A stretch of DNA of 48,376 nt, from positions 1 through 48,376 of the forward strand of contig JBCBUL010000024.1 of the NCBI GenBank assembly GCA_039818165.1, read 5' to 3'. The notes under the pieces were generated by a model that was given only the letters and a program-made list of their open reading frames with translations, made no database searches and was not told the DNA's origin. Made by a program: the position numbers and the translations under genes. The DNA comes from UBA5336 sp039818165. GTDB taxonomy: Bacteria > Pseudomonadota > Alphaproteobacteria > Caulobacterales > Hyphomonadaceae. Each line of letters begins with the position of its first letter. Within the stretch, counting starts at the first letter, position 1. Positions 26,165-35,507 of the stretch are shown here, in pieces.

Positions 26165-27254
26165 CTCGCGTGATGCAGATATTTCAGCTTTCCTCGCACG
26201 GGAAGGCTGGGGGAGTGCTGCGCACCATCCGCTGGGCCAGGACGCTTCAACGCGGCGCTATATTCGTCTCGTCAGAGACGATGGCAGCACGGCGATGCTG
26301 ATGGATGCGCCCGGTGTTGAAGACCCGACCTGCCCCCCGGACGCAGATGATCAAACCCGCCAATCGCTCGGCTGGAATGCGTCGACCCGTCTGGCGGCTT
26401 CGCGCGTGGACGCCTTTGTCGCCATCGCCGAAGAACTGCGCCGAAAGGGGTTGTCCGCCCCGGCCATTCTCGCCGCTGATGCCGATGCAGGCCTCGCCCT
26501 GATCGAGGATTTCGGAACAGGCCGCGAGTTTGCCCGGCTGGTGGAGCGCGGCGCGGCAGATGAAGTCGAGCTATACGCGGCCGCGGGGGATTTGCTCGGC
26601 CAGCTTCACCAGACGCCCGCACCAAGCGCCGCCTCGGGACACGGCCACACCTGGCCGATTCTTGATTTTGATGCCCTCGCTCTGCGCACAAACGCAAACC
26701 TATTCGCCGAATGGTATCCCCAATTCGACGATCAGCTGCGTTGGGATGAGGCAACTGAGGCGCGATGGATCGGCGAGCGGGACAAGCTGATCGACCGGGC
26801 GCAGTCCTTTGAGCGCGTTTTTACCCTGCGCGACTACCACGCCGAAAACCTGCTTTGGTTGCCGGACAGGTCCGGCCCCGCCAGGATCGGCTTGCTGGAC
26901 TTCCAGGATGCGGTGCGAGGCTGGGCGGGCTGGGATATGGCGATGCTGACCCAGGATGCGCGCCGCGAGGTGTCACCTGCGGCCCGGGACGCCGCCATTA
27001 CGGCCTATCTCGCCCATGCGCCGACGGCAGGTGATACGCTGCACGAGCAATTGGCGGTGATCGGCACGCTGAACGCCCTACGGATATCCGGCCTCTTTGC
27101 GCGCCTGATTTTCCGGGACAAGAAACCCCGCTACCACGATTTCCTGCCCCGGCAACTCGACATCCTCGCCCGTAATCTGCGCCAGCCAGGCATGGCCGGA
27201 ATGGCGGACTTCATGGGTGAGATCGCCCCCCATATTCTGGAGCGCGCACGATGA
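26148..27254 (+). CDS. amgK: N-acetylmuramate/N-acetylglucosamine kinase-like (AmgK) phosphotransferase
   Basis: The 368-residue aminoglycoside-phosphotransferase-fold kinase carries the catalytic loop FTLRDYHAENLLWL and metal site IGLLDFQDAVRG. It directly overlaps (ATGA) a MurU-type nucleotidyltransferase. In Pseudomonas and Caulobacter, AmgK phosphorylates MurNAc at C1 and MurU converts it to UDP-MurNAc, a peptidoglycan recycling route that bypasses de novo synthesis and lowers fosfomycin sensitivity. ATG 26148 has AGGA nine bases upstream; the longer frame from 26085 lies inside tsaE. Function rests on family and pairing. Confidence 0.9.
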   Translation: MPLQTDSRDADISAFLAREGWGSAAHHPLGQDASTRRYIRLVRDDGSTAMLMDAPGVEDPTCPPDADDQTRQSLGWNASTRLAASRVDAFVAIAEELRRKGLSAPAILAADADAGLALIEDFGTGREFARLVERGAADEVELYAAAGDLLGQLHQTPAPSAASGHGHTWPILDFDALALRTNANLFAEWYPQFDDQLRWDEATEARWIGERDKLIDRAQSFERVFTLRDYHAENLLWLPDRSGPARIGLLDFQDAVRGWAGWDMAMLTQDARREVSPAARDAAITAYLAHAPTAGDTLHEQLAVIGTLNALRISGLFARLIFRDKKPRYHDFLPRQLDILARNLRQPGMAGMADFMGEIAPHILERAR

Positions 27255-27973
27255 CCCAATTGCCCCACACTGCGTTCCTGCTGGCCGCCGGCCTCGGCAC
27301 GCGGATGCGCCCGCTGACCCTGGACAAGCCAAAGCCCATGGTGCCCGTCTCCGGTCGCCCCATGATCGATCATTTTCTCGATGCCGTGGTCGATGCCGGT
27401 GTTCAGCGCGCCGTGGTGAATGTGCATTGGTGCGCTGACTTGCTGGAAACGCACCTTGCCAACCGAACAGACATCGAAATCGTCATTTCAGATGAGCGCG
27501 AAGAGCTGTTGGAGACCGGTGGCGGCATCGCAAAGGCGCGTGATCTGCTCGGCGATGATCCGATTTTCGTGATCAACACAGACGCCATGTGGGCGCCCTG
27601 CGACGGCCAGCCCCTGTGCGATCTGGCGGCGAACTATGAACGCAGCAAAATGGACGAGCTCTTGCTGCTGGCCGATCTCGGGCGTTGCATCGGGTTTCGC
27701 AGCGCGGGCGACTTCTTCCGCGAAGACGGCGGCACCTTGAAACGGCGTGGGGACGCTGGCAGCGCGCCCTGGGCCTTTGCCGGTACACGCATCATGGATC
27801 CGAAGGCTTTCGATGGCCTGCCAGTGGAGAAGTTTTCCGCCAATCGTGTCTGGGAGCCGATGCTCGCCGCAGGTCGCCTCCACGGCCTGCCGCTCGACAG
27901 GTTCTGGCTGCACATTGGTGATCCCCAGGCCCTCGAAGATGCCAATATGTGGATGCGGTGCCACGGCCATTGA
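27251..27973 (+). CDS. murU: N-acetylmuramate alpha-1-phosphate uridylyltransferase (MurU)
   Basis: The 240-residue nucleotidyltransferase shows the pyrophosphorylase signature LLAAGLGTRMRPLTLDKPKPM and a Lys-containing VPVSGRPMIDH. Further family blocks are ETGGGIAKARDLLG, FVINTDAMW and the C-terminal WLHIGDPQALEDAN. Together with the AmgK-like kinase it should make UDP-MurNAc from recycled MurNAc. The start forms ATGA with amgK. The C-terminus overlaps the possible addB GTG starts. Confidence 0.93.
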   Translation: MTQLPHTAFLLAAGLGTRMRPLTLDKPKPMVPVSGRPMIDHFLDAVVDAGVQRAVVNVHWCADLLETHLANRTDIEIVISDEREELLETGGGIAKARDLLGDDPIFVINTDAMWAPCDGQPLCDLAANYERSKMDELLLLADLGRCIGFRSAGDFFREDGGTLKRRGDAGSAPWAFAGTRIMDPKAFDGLPVEKFSANRVWEPMLAAGRLHGLPLDRFWLHIGDPQALEDANMWMRCHGH

Positions 27974-30900
27974 GCGATAAAGGCCTCTTCGCGCCGGGTG
28001 CGCCACGGCTTTGGACGGTGCCGGCAGGCACACCTTTCCTGGACGCGCTGGCGAGCGCCCTCTCCGATGCCGTGAACCTGCCCGAGCGCCCCGATGCGCT
28101 GGCCGATGGCGTCATTTATGTTCCTAACCGGCGTTCAGCCCGGGCCCTCGCGCTGGCCCTCCATTCGGCTGCAGGGGACGGCGGCGCGGTCCTGATGCCG
28201 CAGATCCGGGCGCTCGGCGATCTTGAAACCGATGACGCCCCTCCCGGCGTCGATAGCGCCTTTGCAGACCTCGGCCCGGCCCTATCCAGCGCCCGGCGTG
28301 ACGGGGCACTGATGAGCCTCGTCATGGCATGGTTCCGGTCGGCCCGGGACATCAATTTGCCACCCCATGCGGCATTGTCCTCCGCCCGGGAACTGGCAAG
28401 CTTGCTCGATGCTGCGGCCATAGCGGGCGATGTTGATTGGTCACGCCTGCCGGAGCTGGTGGAAAATGCGGACCTCGCCTCCCATTGGGATCAATCGGTC
28501 CAGTTCCTGTCCATCATCACTGAGGCCTGGCCGGACTGGCTGGCGGAACAAGGCGCTATGGACCCGCTGGTCCGGCGCCTCGCCGCAGCGCGCATGATTG
28601 CCCAGACCTGGCGCGCAGCCCCGCCCAAAGCCCCGGTGGTGATCGCAGGCTCAACCGGGGCCACGCCCGCCAGCCGGATCCTCATGGACGCGGCCCTGGC
28701 CTTGCCCCAGGGCGCGGTGATCCTGCCCGGCGTGGACGGCTCCCTATCCGAAGATGACGCCGCAGCGATATCTGATGAGCCAAGCCACCCCCAGCATGCC
28801 CTTGTCCGCACGCTCCGTGAGTTCGGCACCTCTGCGTCCGCCGTGCCATGTCTGCCGGGCGTTGGGGTATCCGATTGGGAAGACCGCCGCGCGCTCATCC
28901 ATGAGAGCCTGTCGCCCGCCGCACTTACAGGTGATTGGCGTGATCGCCTGGGCATACTGGCCGGGGCGCGCGTGCCTTCCGACTTCACACAAGATGCGCT
29001 GCGCGGGCTGGACGTGATTGCCTGCCGGGACGAGACAGAAGAAGCACTAGCGGCAGCGTGCCTGATGCGCTCGGTGCTCGAAACACCGGGCCAGACTGCT
29101 GCCCTCGTAAGCCCCGATGCGGCCCTGTCGCGCCGGGTCAGCGCATTGCTGAAGCGCTGGGGACTGGACGTTTCGCCATCGGAAGGCACCCCTCTTTTGC
29201 GCACCGCTGCCGGGGCCAGTTTTGACGCCCTCCTGGCCTGGTGGTGCGACCCCGCCGATCCGGTTTTGATGGCAGCCTTGCTCCGCGCTCCGCACGGGCA
29301 AAGCTGGCAAGGCGCGGACCCCTTCGAACGCTGGGTGCTGCGCGGCGTGGTCTGGTGGGACAGCCTCTCCGACCTGGCTGAGAACGTCCGCCGACGCCTC
29401 AGTGATGAACGATTGCGCGAGCGGCCCGGCGGCAGCACGCTGGACATTATTGAGGCGGTCGCCCACCAGCTTGCGGACCTGGAGCAAGCGCTCAAAGCGG
29501 GTGACGCGCTGGACCCCGCCGCATTCCGTTCGCGCCTCCGAACAGCACTGCCGAGCATCTTCGATCTGGAAACCCTTTGGCGCGGTGCAGACGGCGCTGC
29601 CCTGGCACAATTGATCGACCAGCTTGACTTGTTGGCCGAACCAATCGGCGCCCTTCCACCCCGAGACTGGCTGGCCCTCGTGCGTACGCTCGCCAGCGAA
29701 GCAAAGGTCGCATCCAGCGTACCGGACCACCCGCGCCTCTCAATCTGGGGACCGTTGGAAGCACGCCTCCAGACCGCCGATCACCTGATCCTTGCGGGCT
29801 TGAACGAAAATATCTGGCCGCGCCAACCGGGCGCTGACACCTTCCTGCCGCGCAAGCTGCGTCTCAAGCTTGGCCTGGAAGACCCGGAAACCCTGATGGG
29901 TCTTGCCGCCCATGATTTCGCCGGTCTCGCCTGCGCGCCCCGGGTCACACTGATGTACTCAGAGCGCCGGGAAGACGCTCCTGCCGTCGCCTCCCGCTGG
30001 GTCTGGCGGCTCCAGACACTCGTACGCGGCGCGCTGGGAGACGAAGCCGCAGCAGCGCTCGCCCCCGATCCAGATCAGGACCCGCGCGATTGGGCCAGCG
30101 CCTTGAAGGTGCCGCTTGCGGAACAACCGCCTGACCATGCAGTGCCCAGGCCGACGCCACCCGTGGCCGCTCGCCCCGCGCGCCTGTCGGTGACGCGGAT
30201 CGACACGCTGCAGCGCGACCCCTACGCGATTTACGCAGAAAGCGTCTTGCGGCTCTCGCCTCTGGCGCCCCTGGGCAAACCTATTGACGCGCGCGAAACC
30301 GGCACGGCGGTCCACCGCGCCCTGGAACTTTTCGACACAAAGCCAGGTATCGGCACGGACGGTCTTTTGGACCTGCTGGAAACCGAATTGCGTTGGCATG
30401 GCGAGGCCCGCGAGAGTTTGGCCGGGCGGCGGGCAATCCTTCGGAACATGGCAGCCTGGTATGTGGACTGGCACGCGACGCGTCAGGCGGGCTTGGAAGG
30501 CGAGCCGCACCTGGAAGTCAAAGGCTCTTACACTTTCCCCCCGCCCGGCTTGCCGGATTTCACCCTCAGCGCCGTGGCTGACCGGATCGAACGCCGAATT
30601 GGCGGGGATCTCGCCGTGCTTGACTTCAAAACCGGCAATCCCCCCTCAGACAAGGAAATCGCCGCCGGCCTCTCCCAGCAGATGCCGCTGCAAGCCCTGA
30701 TCGCCAGTTCTGGTGGTTTTGAAGGGGTGGCCGTCGCCAGTGTCGGCGAACTCACCTATGTCGCCGTGAAGGCCAAGCCCGATGTGCGCGTCATCGGCAC
30801 AGGCCGGAATTTGAGCGCCTCTCCGCAGGACCTCGCCGAAGAGGCGCGCGAGGGACTTGCCAAGCTGATCGGCGCCTATGGCGACCCAAACCGCGCCTAC

Positions 30901-30996
30901 CTTTCCGCCCCGCGCGCGCAATTCGTGAAGTATGAGGGCGACTATGGCCGCCTCGCCCGGCGCGCAGAATGGACCAGCGAGATCGGCGATGACTGA
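27949..30996 (+). CDS. addB: Double-strand break repair helicase-nuclease subunit AddB
   Basis: At about 1015 residues this is an alphaproteobacterial AddB. The N-terminal helicase-like half (VPAGTPFLDALA, YVPNRRSARALALAL, PQIRALGD) lacks a classical Walker A in this type. Mid-protein LILAGLNENIWPRQPGAD and FLPRKLRLKLGLEDPE are typical. The C-terminal PD-(D/E)XK nuclease reads LAVLDFKTGNPPSDKEI near residue 890. With AddA it processes DNA ends for RecA. The start is uncertain: GTG 27949, GTG 27958 or TTG 27970, all at the murU end. The last bases overlap addA. Confidence 0.94.
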   Translation: MDAVPRPLSDKGLFAPGAPRLWTVPAGTPFLDALASALSDAVNLPERPDALADGVIYVPNRRSARALALALHSAAGDGGAVLMPQIRALGDLETDDAPPGVDSAFADLGPALSSARRDGALMSLVMAWFRSARDINLPPHAALSSARELASLLDAAAIAGDVDWSRLPELVENADLASHWDQSVQFLSIITEAWPDWLAEQGAMDPLVRRLAAARMIAQTWRAAPPKAPVVIAGSTGATPASRILMDAALALPQGAVILPGVDGSLSEDDAAAISDEPSHPQHALVRTLREFGTSASAVPCLPGVGVSDWEDRRALIHESLSPAALTGDWRDRLGILAGARVPSDFTQDALRGLDVIACRDETEEALAAACLMRSVLETPGQTAALVSPDAALSRRVSALLKRWGLDVSPSEGTPLLRTAAGASFDALLAWWCDPADPVLMAALLRAPHGQSWQGADPFERWVLRGVVWWDSLSDLAENVRRRLSDERLRERPGGSTLDIIEAVAHQLADLEQALKAGDALDPAAFRSRLRTALPSIFDLETLWRGADGAALAQLIDQLDLLAEPIGALPPRDWLALVRTLASEAKVASSVPDHPRLSIWGPLEARLQTADHLILAGLNENIWPRQPGADTFLPRKLRLKLGLEDPETLMGLAAHDFAGLACAPRVTLMYSERREDAPAVASRWVWRLQTLVRGALGDEAAAALAPDPDQDPRDWASALKVPLAEQPPDHAVPRPTPPVAARPARLSVTRIDTLQRDPYAIYAESVLRLSPLAPLGKPIDARETGTAVHRALELFDTKPGIGTDGLLDLLETELRWHGEARESLAGRRAILRNMAAWYVDWHATRQAGLEGEPHLEVKGSYTFPPPGLPDFTLSAVADRIERRIGGDLAVLDFKTGNPPSDKEIAAGLSQQMPLQALIASSGGFEGVAVASVGELTYVAVKAKPDVRVIGTGRNLSASPQDLAEEAREGLAKLIGAYGDPNRAYLSAPRAQFVKYEGDYGRLARRAEWTSEIGDD

Positions 30997-33900
30997 GCCT
31001 GTCTTTTCCCCTGACACCGATGCCTATGCGGCGGCAGGAAACGCACAGGCAATCGCAGCCGATCCGGTTCAGTCCGCCTGGGTGGCGGCCAATGCCGGCT
31101 CTGGAAAAACCAAGGTGCTGATCGACCGGGTCGCCCGCCTTCTGCTGCGCGATGCCCCGCCGGATTCGATCCTGTGCATCACGTACACGCGGGCTGCGGC
31201 GAATGAGATGATTTCGCGCCTGTTCAAACGGTTGGGCGATTGGTCGGTGATGGAGGGCGCAGAGCTTGCCCAGCGCCTGGGCGCGCTGGAGGGGCGTGAT
31301 CCCGGCAGCTATGATGACGCGGCGATCAAGAAAGCCCGCGCCCTGTTTGCCAAGGCCCTTGAGACGCCGGGTGGCCTGCGCATTGAGACGATCCACGCGT
31401 TCAGCGCCCGCCTCCTGCGCCGGTTCCCACTGGAAGCCGGGATTGTGCCAGGCTTCCGGGAAATTGAGGAAGCCGATGCCGAAGCAATGTGGCAGTCGGC
31501 AGCCCGCAATGCTGTACTCGATCTGGCCGAACGCCACCCTGACATCCTTGACGCCATTGCACTTGAAGGCGGCGGGCTGGGCATTGACGCGGCATTGGGA
31601 CTGGCGAAATCAGCGCGAGATGCCCTGCTGCGTCACGGCGATGATCCGGGCGTCGCCCTGCGAGATGCGCTTGGCGCCCCGGATGCCAGCGTTGCAGATC
31701 TGCTGAAAGCTGCGGTGGATACGCGGTTGCCGGCAGACGACTATCGCGGCGCCATCGAGGTGCTCCAGACGGGTTCGAAGAAGGAACAAGGCCTGGCTGC
31801 AACGTTGGAAGATGCCCTGAACGCAGACGACCTGGCAGAGCGTTTCGCCCGGCTGCGCGGACTCTGGCGCGACTCCAAAGGCGGGCATCGCAAATCCAAC
31901 ATTTTCACGAAGAAAGCCCCGCCAGAAATCGCCGACCTGTTTTCGATCACTGTGCCCGAGGGGCGGGAGATCACGCGGCTGAAGCAGGCTGAAAACGACA
32001 TACTGGCCGCCGAAGCCGTGGAGCGAACCGAAGGGTTGTTGCGGCTGGCCCGCCCCCTCTTGGAGGCCTATGCACAAGAGAAAGCCGCCCGCGGCGCGCT
32101 TGATTTCGACGATTTGATCGCGGCGGCCCAGGCCCTGCTCACGCGCTCAGGTCTTGCCGCCTGGGTCCTCTACAAGCTGGATGGCGGGCTGACCCACGTT
32201 CTGCTGGATGAGGCGCAGGACACTGCACCGGAACAATGGGACATCCTCCACGCGCTTACGGAGGAGTTCTTCGCGGGCCTCGGCGCCGAGCGCGAAACCG
32301 ATCCACGAACCCTGTTTGTCGTCGGCGATGAAAAACAGTCGATCTATTCCTTCCAGGGCGCCGACCCGCGCCTGTTCCTGACGGGCAAGCGGGCGTTCAT
32401 CACGCGCACGCTTGGCGAAGGCTACACGCCCGACATGCTGATGTCCTTCCGCTCCTGCCCGGAAGTGCTCAGCGCCGTGGACGGCGTGATGGCCCAGTCT
32501 GCCATTGATGTGCCAGCGACGCGCGGCCAGCCCCCGGCGACGGCAGACCTCACCACCCACACCGCGCGCCGGGCCAATCAATCCGGCCAGGTCGAGCTTT
32601 GGCCAATCGAGGAAAAGGCCGACGCGCCGGAAGACGATCCCTGGGATGCGCCTGTGGATGCGCAGGGCGAATCTTCACCCAAGGCCCGGCTGGCCGCGCA
32701 GGTCGCAGGCCATGTGCGCCAATTGGTCGACAGGGGCGAGACAGTCTGGGTCGAGGGGCCCGATGGCGGCTGGCGCCGCAAGCCCATGACTGCCGGCGAC
32801 GTGCTGATCCTGGTGCGCAAGCGCAAGGGCGGCCTGTTCGATGCCCTGATCCAGAATTTGAAGCGCGAAGGCCTGCCCGTGGCCGGGGCTGACCGGCTGG
32901 TGCTCTCTGACCATATCGGCGTGCAGGACTGCCTTAACCTGATCCGCTTCGTGCTGATGCCCAGCGATGACCTGACTCTGGCAGAGATCCTGCGCGGGCC
33001 GTTTTGTGATCTGGTCAATGACAATGACCACCTCTTCCCGCTCGCCCATGGGCGGGGCAAGTCGACTTCCCTTTGGTCAAGACTGCAAGCGAGCAAAGCT
33101 CCTGAACACACTGCCCCCCGCGCGTTTATTGAAGCGCTGCTGGAGCGGAGCAGTTGGCCCCCGTTTGAGTTCCTGACTGCAGTTTTGGAATGCCCTGTCC
33201 GGGGCAAAGAGACAGGCTGGGATCGGATCGGTGCCCGCCTCGGCTCGCCCGCACGCGATCCGATCGAAGCCCTTTGCGCCCGCGCCCTGGCCCATGATGG
33301 CGAGCGCGGCGCAAGCCTACAGACCTTCCTGTCCGCCATGGAAACCGACCAGAGCGAGATCAAACGCGACCTGGCCGAAGCGGGCGGAGCCGTGCGCGTG
33401 ATGACGGTCCACGGCGCTAAAGGGCTTCAAGCGCCCGTCGTGATCCTGCCGGACACAACATCCGCCCCGGGCCCCCAACGCAGCGCGCTTCTGACCCTGG
33501 AAGACGGCTTGCCCGTCTGGGCGCCCAGCAAGGCTGGGGACACTGACCGCCTCGCAGCCGCGCGCGAAGACTCCAGAGCCCGCATGTTGGAAGAGCATGT
33601 GCGCCTCCTTTATGTGGCGCTGACCCGGGCTCAGGACCGGCTGATTGTCTGCGGCGCCTGGTATGGCAGCAGCGCGCCAGGCTTCGCTGACCTGTCCTGG
33701 TATGACCTCTGCGCCAAAGGCTTTGCCCGAGCCGGCGCCATGGAAGACGATGCTACAGGCATACTGGCGTTGGGCGATGTTCCGCCCCTATCTGCGCCGC
33801 CAGAGAATACGAAAGCGACCCTGGGGCGTGGCCCAGCATGGCTGCGCAAGACGCCTCCGGCTGAAGCGCGCAGAACACGCGCCATCAGCCCCTCGCACCT

Positions 33901-34471
33901 TATGGCAGATGCAGCGCCCGTGATTGACCCCCTCGGCCCCCGCCCCCCGGACCGTCGCCTGAGAGGCCGCCTGATCCACAGCCTGCTGGAACGCCTTCCG
34001 CAACTTGGTGAAGATGAGCGTGCCGACGCCGCGGCCCGTTTCCTGGCCAAGGAGCGCGCCTTGAGCGACGACGAACGCCGGGAGATTGCCGCGACCTCCC
34101 TCGCAACCCTGGCGGACCCAGCCATGTCGGACGTGTTCAGCCCAGAAGGCCGGGCGGAAGCGGCGATTGTCGGGGCTGGGACCGGCTGGCCGGACGGCAC
34201 CGTGATCAATGGCCGGGTCGACCGCCTGGTGATCACCGACACACAGATCCGCGTGGCCGATATCAAGACAGACCGCCCTCCCCCCAAGACAGCCGAAGGC
34301 GTCGGGGATGCCTATCTTGTGCAGATGGCCGCTTACCAGAACGTACTTGAAGCCGGTTTTCCAGGGCGCAGCGTGGAGTGCGTTCTGGTGTGGACCGATG
34401 GTCCACGACTTATGCCCCTGCCTCGCTCGCTCCTGTTAGAAGCGCTAAACAGAGCACGGAGCGGGCTTTGA
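30989..34471 (+). CDS. addA: Double-strand break repair helicase AddA
   Basis: The 1160-residue UvrD-type helicase-nuclease has Walker A ANAGSGKTKVLIDRVARLL near residues 34-41. Motif Ia is CITYTRAAANEM, motif II LLDEAQDTAPEQW near 406, and motif III VVGDEKQSIYSFQGADPRLF. Motif V is VMTVHGAKGLQAPVVILPDT near 806, and motif VI LLYVALTRAQDRLIVCG. The C-terminal nuclease is RVADIKTDRPPPKT near 1089. ATG 30989 overlaps the addB stop by eight bases; the frame's earlier Met residues lie inside addB. The addB-addA order with trxA following is normal in alphaproteobacteria. Confidence 0.97.
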   Translation: MTEPVFSPDTDAYAAAGNAQAIAADPVQSAWVAANAGSGKTKVLIDRVARLLLRDAPPDSILCITYTRAAANEMISRLFKRLGDWSVMEGAELAQRLGALEGRDPGSYDDAAIKKARALFAKALETPGGLRIETIHAFSARLLRRFPLEAGIVPGFREIEEADAEAMWQSAARNAVLDLAERHPDILDAIALEGGGLGIDAALGLAKSARDALLRHGDDPGVALRDALGAPDASVADLLKAAVDTRLPADDYRGAIEVLQTGSKKEQGLAATLEDALNADDLAERFARLRGLWRDSKGGHRKSNIFTKKAPPEIADLFSITVPEGREITRLKQAENDILAAEAVERTEGLLRLARPLLEAYAQEKAARGALDFDDLIAAAQALLTRSGLAAWVLYKLDGGLTHVLLDEAQDTAPEQWDILHALTEEFFAGLGAERETDPRTLFVVGDEKQSIYSFQGADPRLFLTGKRAFITRTLGEGYTPDMLMSFRSCPEVLSAVDGVMAQSAIDVPATRGQPPATADLTTHTARRANQSGQVELWPIEEKADAPEDDPWDAPVDAQGESSPKARLAAQVAGHVRQLVDRGETVWVEGPDGGWRRKPMTAGDVLILVRKRKGGLFDALIQNLKREGLPVAGADRLVLSDHIGVQDCLNLIRFVLMPSDDLTLAEILRGPFCDLVNDNDHLFPLAHGRGKSTSLWSRLQASKAPEHTAPRAFIEALLERSSWPPFEFLTAVLECPVRGKETGWDRIGARLGSPARDPIEALCARALAHDGERGASLQTFLSAMETDQSEIKRDLAEAGGAVRVMTVHGAKGLQAPVVILPDTTSAPGPQRSALLTLEDGLPVWAPSKAGDTDRLAAAREDSRARMLEEHVRLLYVALTRAQDRLIVCGAWYGSSAPGFADLSWYDLCAKGFARAGAMEDDATGILALGDVPPLSAPPENTKATLGRGPAWLRKTPPAEARRTRAISPSHLMADAAPVIDPLGPRPPDRRLRGRLIHSLLERLPQLGEDERADAAARFLAKERALSDDERREIAATSLATLADPAMSDVFSPEGRAEAAIVGAGTGWPDGTVINGRVDRLVITDTQIRVADIKTDRPPPKTAEGVGDAYLVQMAAYQNVLEAGFPGRSVECVLVWTDGPRLMPLPRSLLLEALNRARSGL

Positions 34472-34525
34472 CCGGCCGGGGAATCGCCTATCTCTCCTCC
34501 AAGACACATAAAGGAGCCTGAAATC

Positions 34526-34843
34526 ATGGCGACAAAGACCCTCACAGATGATGATTTCGACGCAGCGATTGCTGGCGACTTGCCCGTCGTGGTGGATTTC
34601 TGGGCCGAATGGTGTGGCCCGTGTAAGCAAATGGCGCCCCACCTGGACGCGGTTGCCGAGGAGTATGGTGACAAAGTCACGATCGCGAAGATCAATGTGG
34701 ATGAGAATCCCATGAGCGCCTCGAAATACGGCGTACGCGGCCTGCCCACCCTGATGCTGTTCAAGGATGGCAAAATGGTCGACAGCCAACTCGGCGCGAT
34801 GAGCAAGCAGCGCATCGCCGAGTGGATCAAGGAAAACGCCTGA
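34526..34843 (+). CDS. trxA: Thioredoxin
   Basis: This 105-residue classical thioredoxin has active site WCGPCK (Cys30, Cys33), DFWAEW before it and cis-Pro in VRGLPTLMLFKDG. It is a general disulfide reductant for ribonucleotide reductase and others. AAGGAG nine bases before the ATG is a strong ribosome site. The gene follows addA after 54 bases and is closed by the terminator at 34870-34897. Confidence 0.98.
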   Translation: MATKTLTDDDFDAAIAGDLPVVVDFWAEWCGPCKQMAPHLDAVAEEYGDKVTIAKINVDENPMSASKYGVRGLPTLMLFKDGKMVDSQLGAMSKQRIAEWIKENA

Positions 34844-34869
34844 TCCCAGTACGGCAACCGAAACACCAT

Positions 34870-34897
34870 AAAGGGGCGCTCCATGCGCTCCTTTTTT
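34870..34897. terminator. Bidirectional intrinsic terminator between trxA and the DUF924 gene
   Basis: AAAGGGGCGC pairs with GCGCTCCTTT (one G-U) around a TCCAT loop and is followed by a run of six T on the plus strand. The AAA before the stem gives a short T tract on the other strand, so it can serve both convergent units. It is one of very few clear Rho-independent terminators in the window. Confidence 0.85.
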
Positions 34898-34898
34898 A

Positions 34899-35507
34899 TC
34901 AGAAGCCCGCGCCCGGCTGGGAGAGATATGCGGTTTCTTCCGGGGTGCTTTCGCGGCCGAGGATGACGTTGCGGTGGGGGAAGCGGCCGAACTGGTCGAT
35001 GACGGCCTTGTGCTTGTGGGCATAGTCGAGTGTGTCATCCACAAGCGCCTTGAAGGGCGGACGGGCGCTCTCGGCGAGACGGGTGAACAGATCGACGCTG
35101 AGTTGCTGGTCGGCAGCGCGCTCAGAATGTTCCAGCGGCAGATAGAAGAACATCTGTTCGACTTCTGTCAGCTCCCGGTCCTGACCGAGGACAAGCCCTT
35201 CCTTGGCGAGCCCCAGGGCGCGGGAATCGAGGCTGAAGGCATTTGGCGTGTCTCGGAAAATGTTGCGGGTGAACTGGTCCATCGCGATGATGGCGGCAAG
35301 GCGTGGGCGCGGCCCGCGTTCGGCCCAGGTTTCGGCCAGCCCTGCCGCCAGTGCTTCAATCGTGGGCAAGTATCGTGCCTCCAGGTCCCGGTCGACCGCG
35401 TCGGACTTGCCGAACCAGACCCGTTTACGCGCCTCCGCCAGCACAGCGTCATGGGCCGCCGGGCCGATCCAGTCGTCGAGAATATCGTCAGGTGAGACCA
35501 CGGTCAT
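34899..35507 (-). CDS. DUF924 family protein
   Basis: The 202-residue cytosolic helical protein matches the DUF924 (COG3803) pattern: an early WFGKSDAVDRDL, then AIIAMDQFTRNIFRDTPNAF. FFYLPLEHSERAADQQLSVDLF and a C-terminal IDQFGRFPHRNVILGRESTPEE complete it. The family is TPR-like and has no established reaction. ATG 35507 overlaps the ubiG stop (ATGA); the open frame to 35669 lies inside ubiG. It is therefore translated with the ubiquinone methyltransferase, though no functional link is known. Confidence 0.93.
   Translation of the reverse strand: MTVVSPDDILDDWIGPAAHDAVLAEARKRVWFGKSDAVDRDLEARYLPTIEALAAGLAETWAERGPRPRLAAIIAMDQFTRNIFRDTPNAFSLDSRALGLAKEGLVLGQDRELTEVEQMFFYLPLEHSERAADQQLSVDLFTRLAESARPPFKALVDDTLDYAHKHKAVIDQFGRFPHRNVILGRESTPEETAYLSQPGAGF

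Noticed and set aside
28491..29558. 355-codon minus-strand frame over addB
   Set aside because: Arg/Ser-rich antisense composition, no domain.
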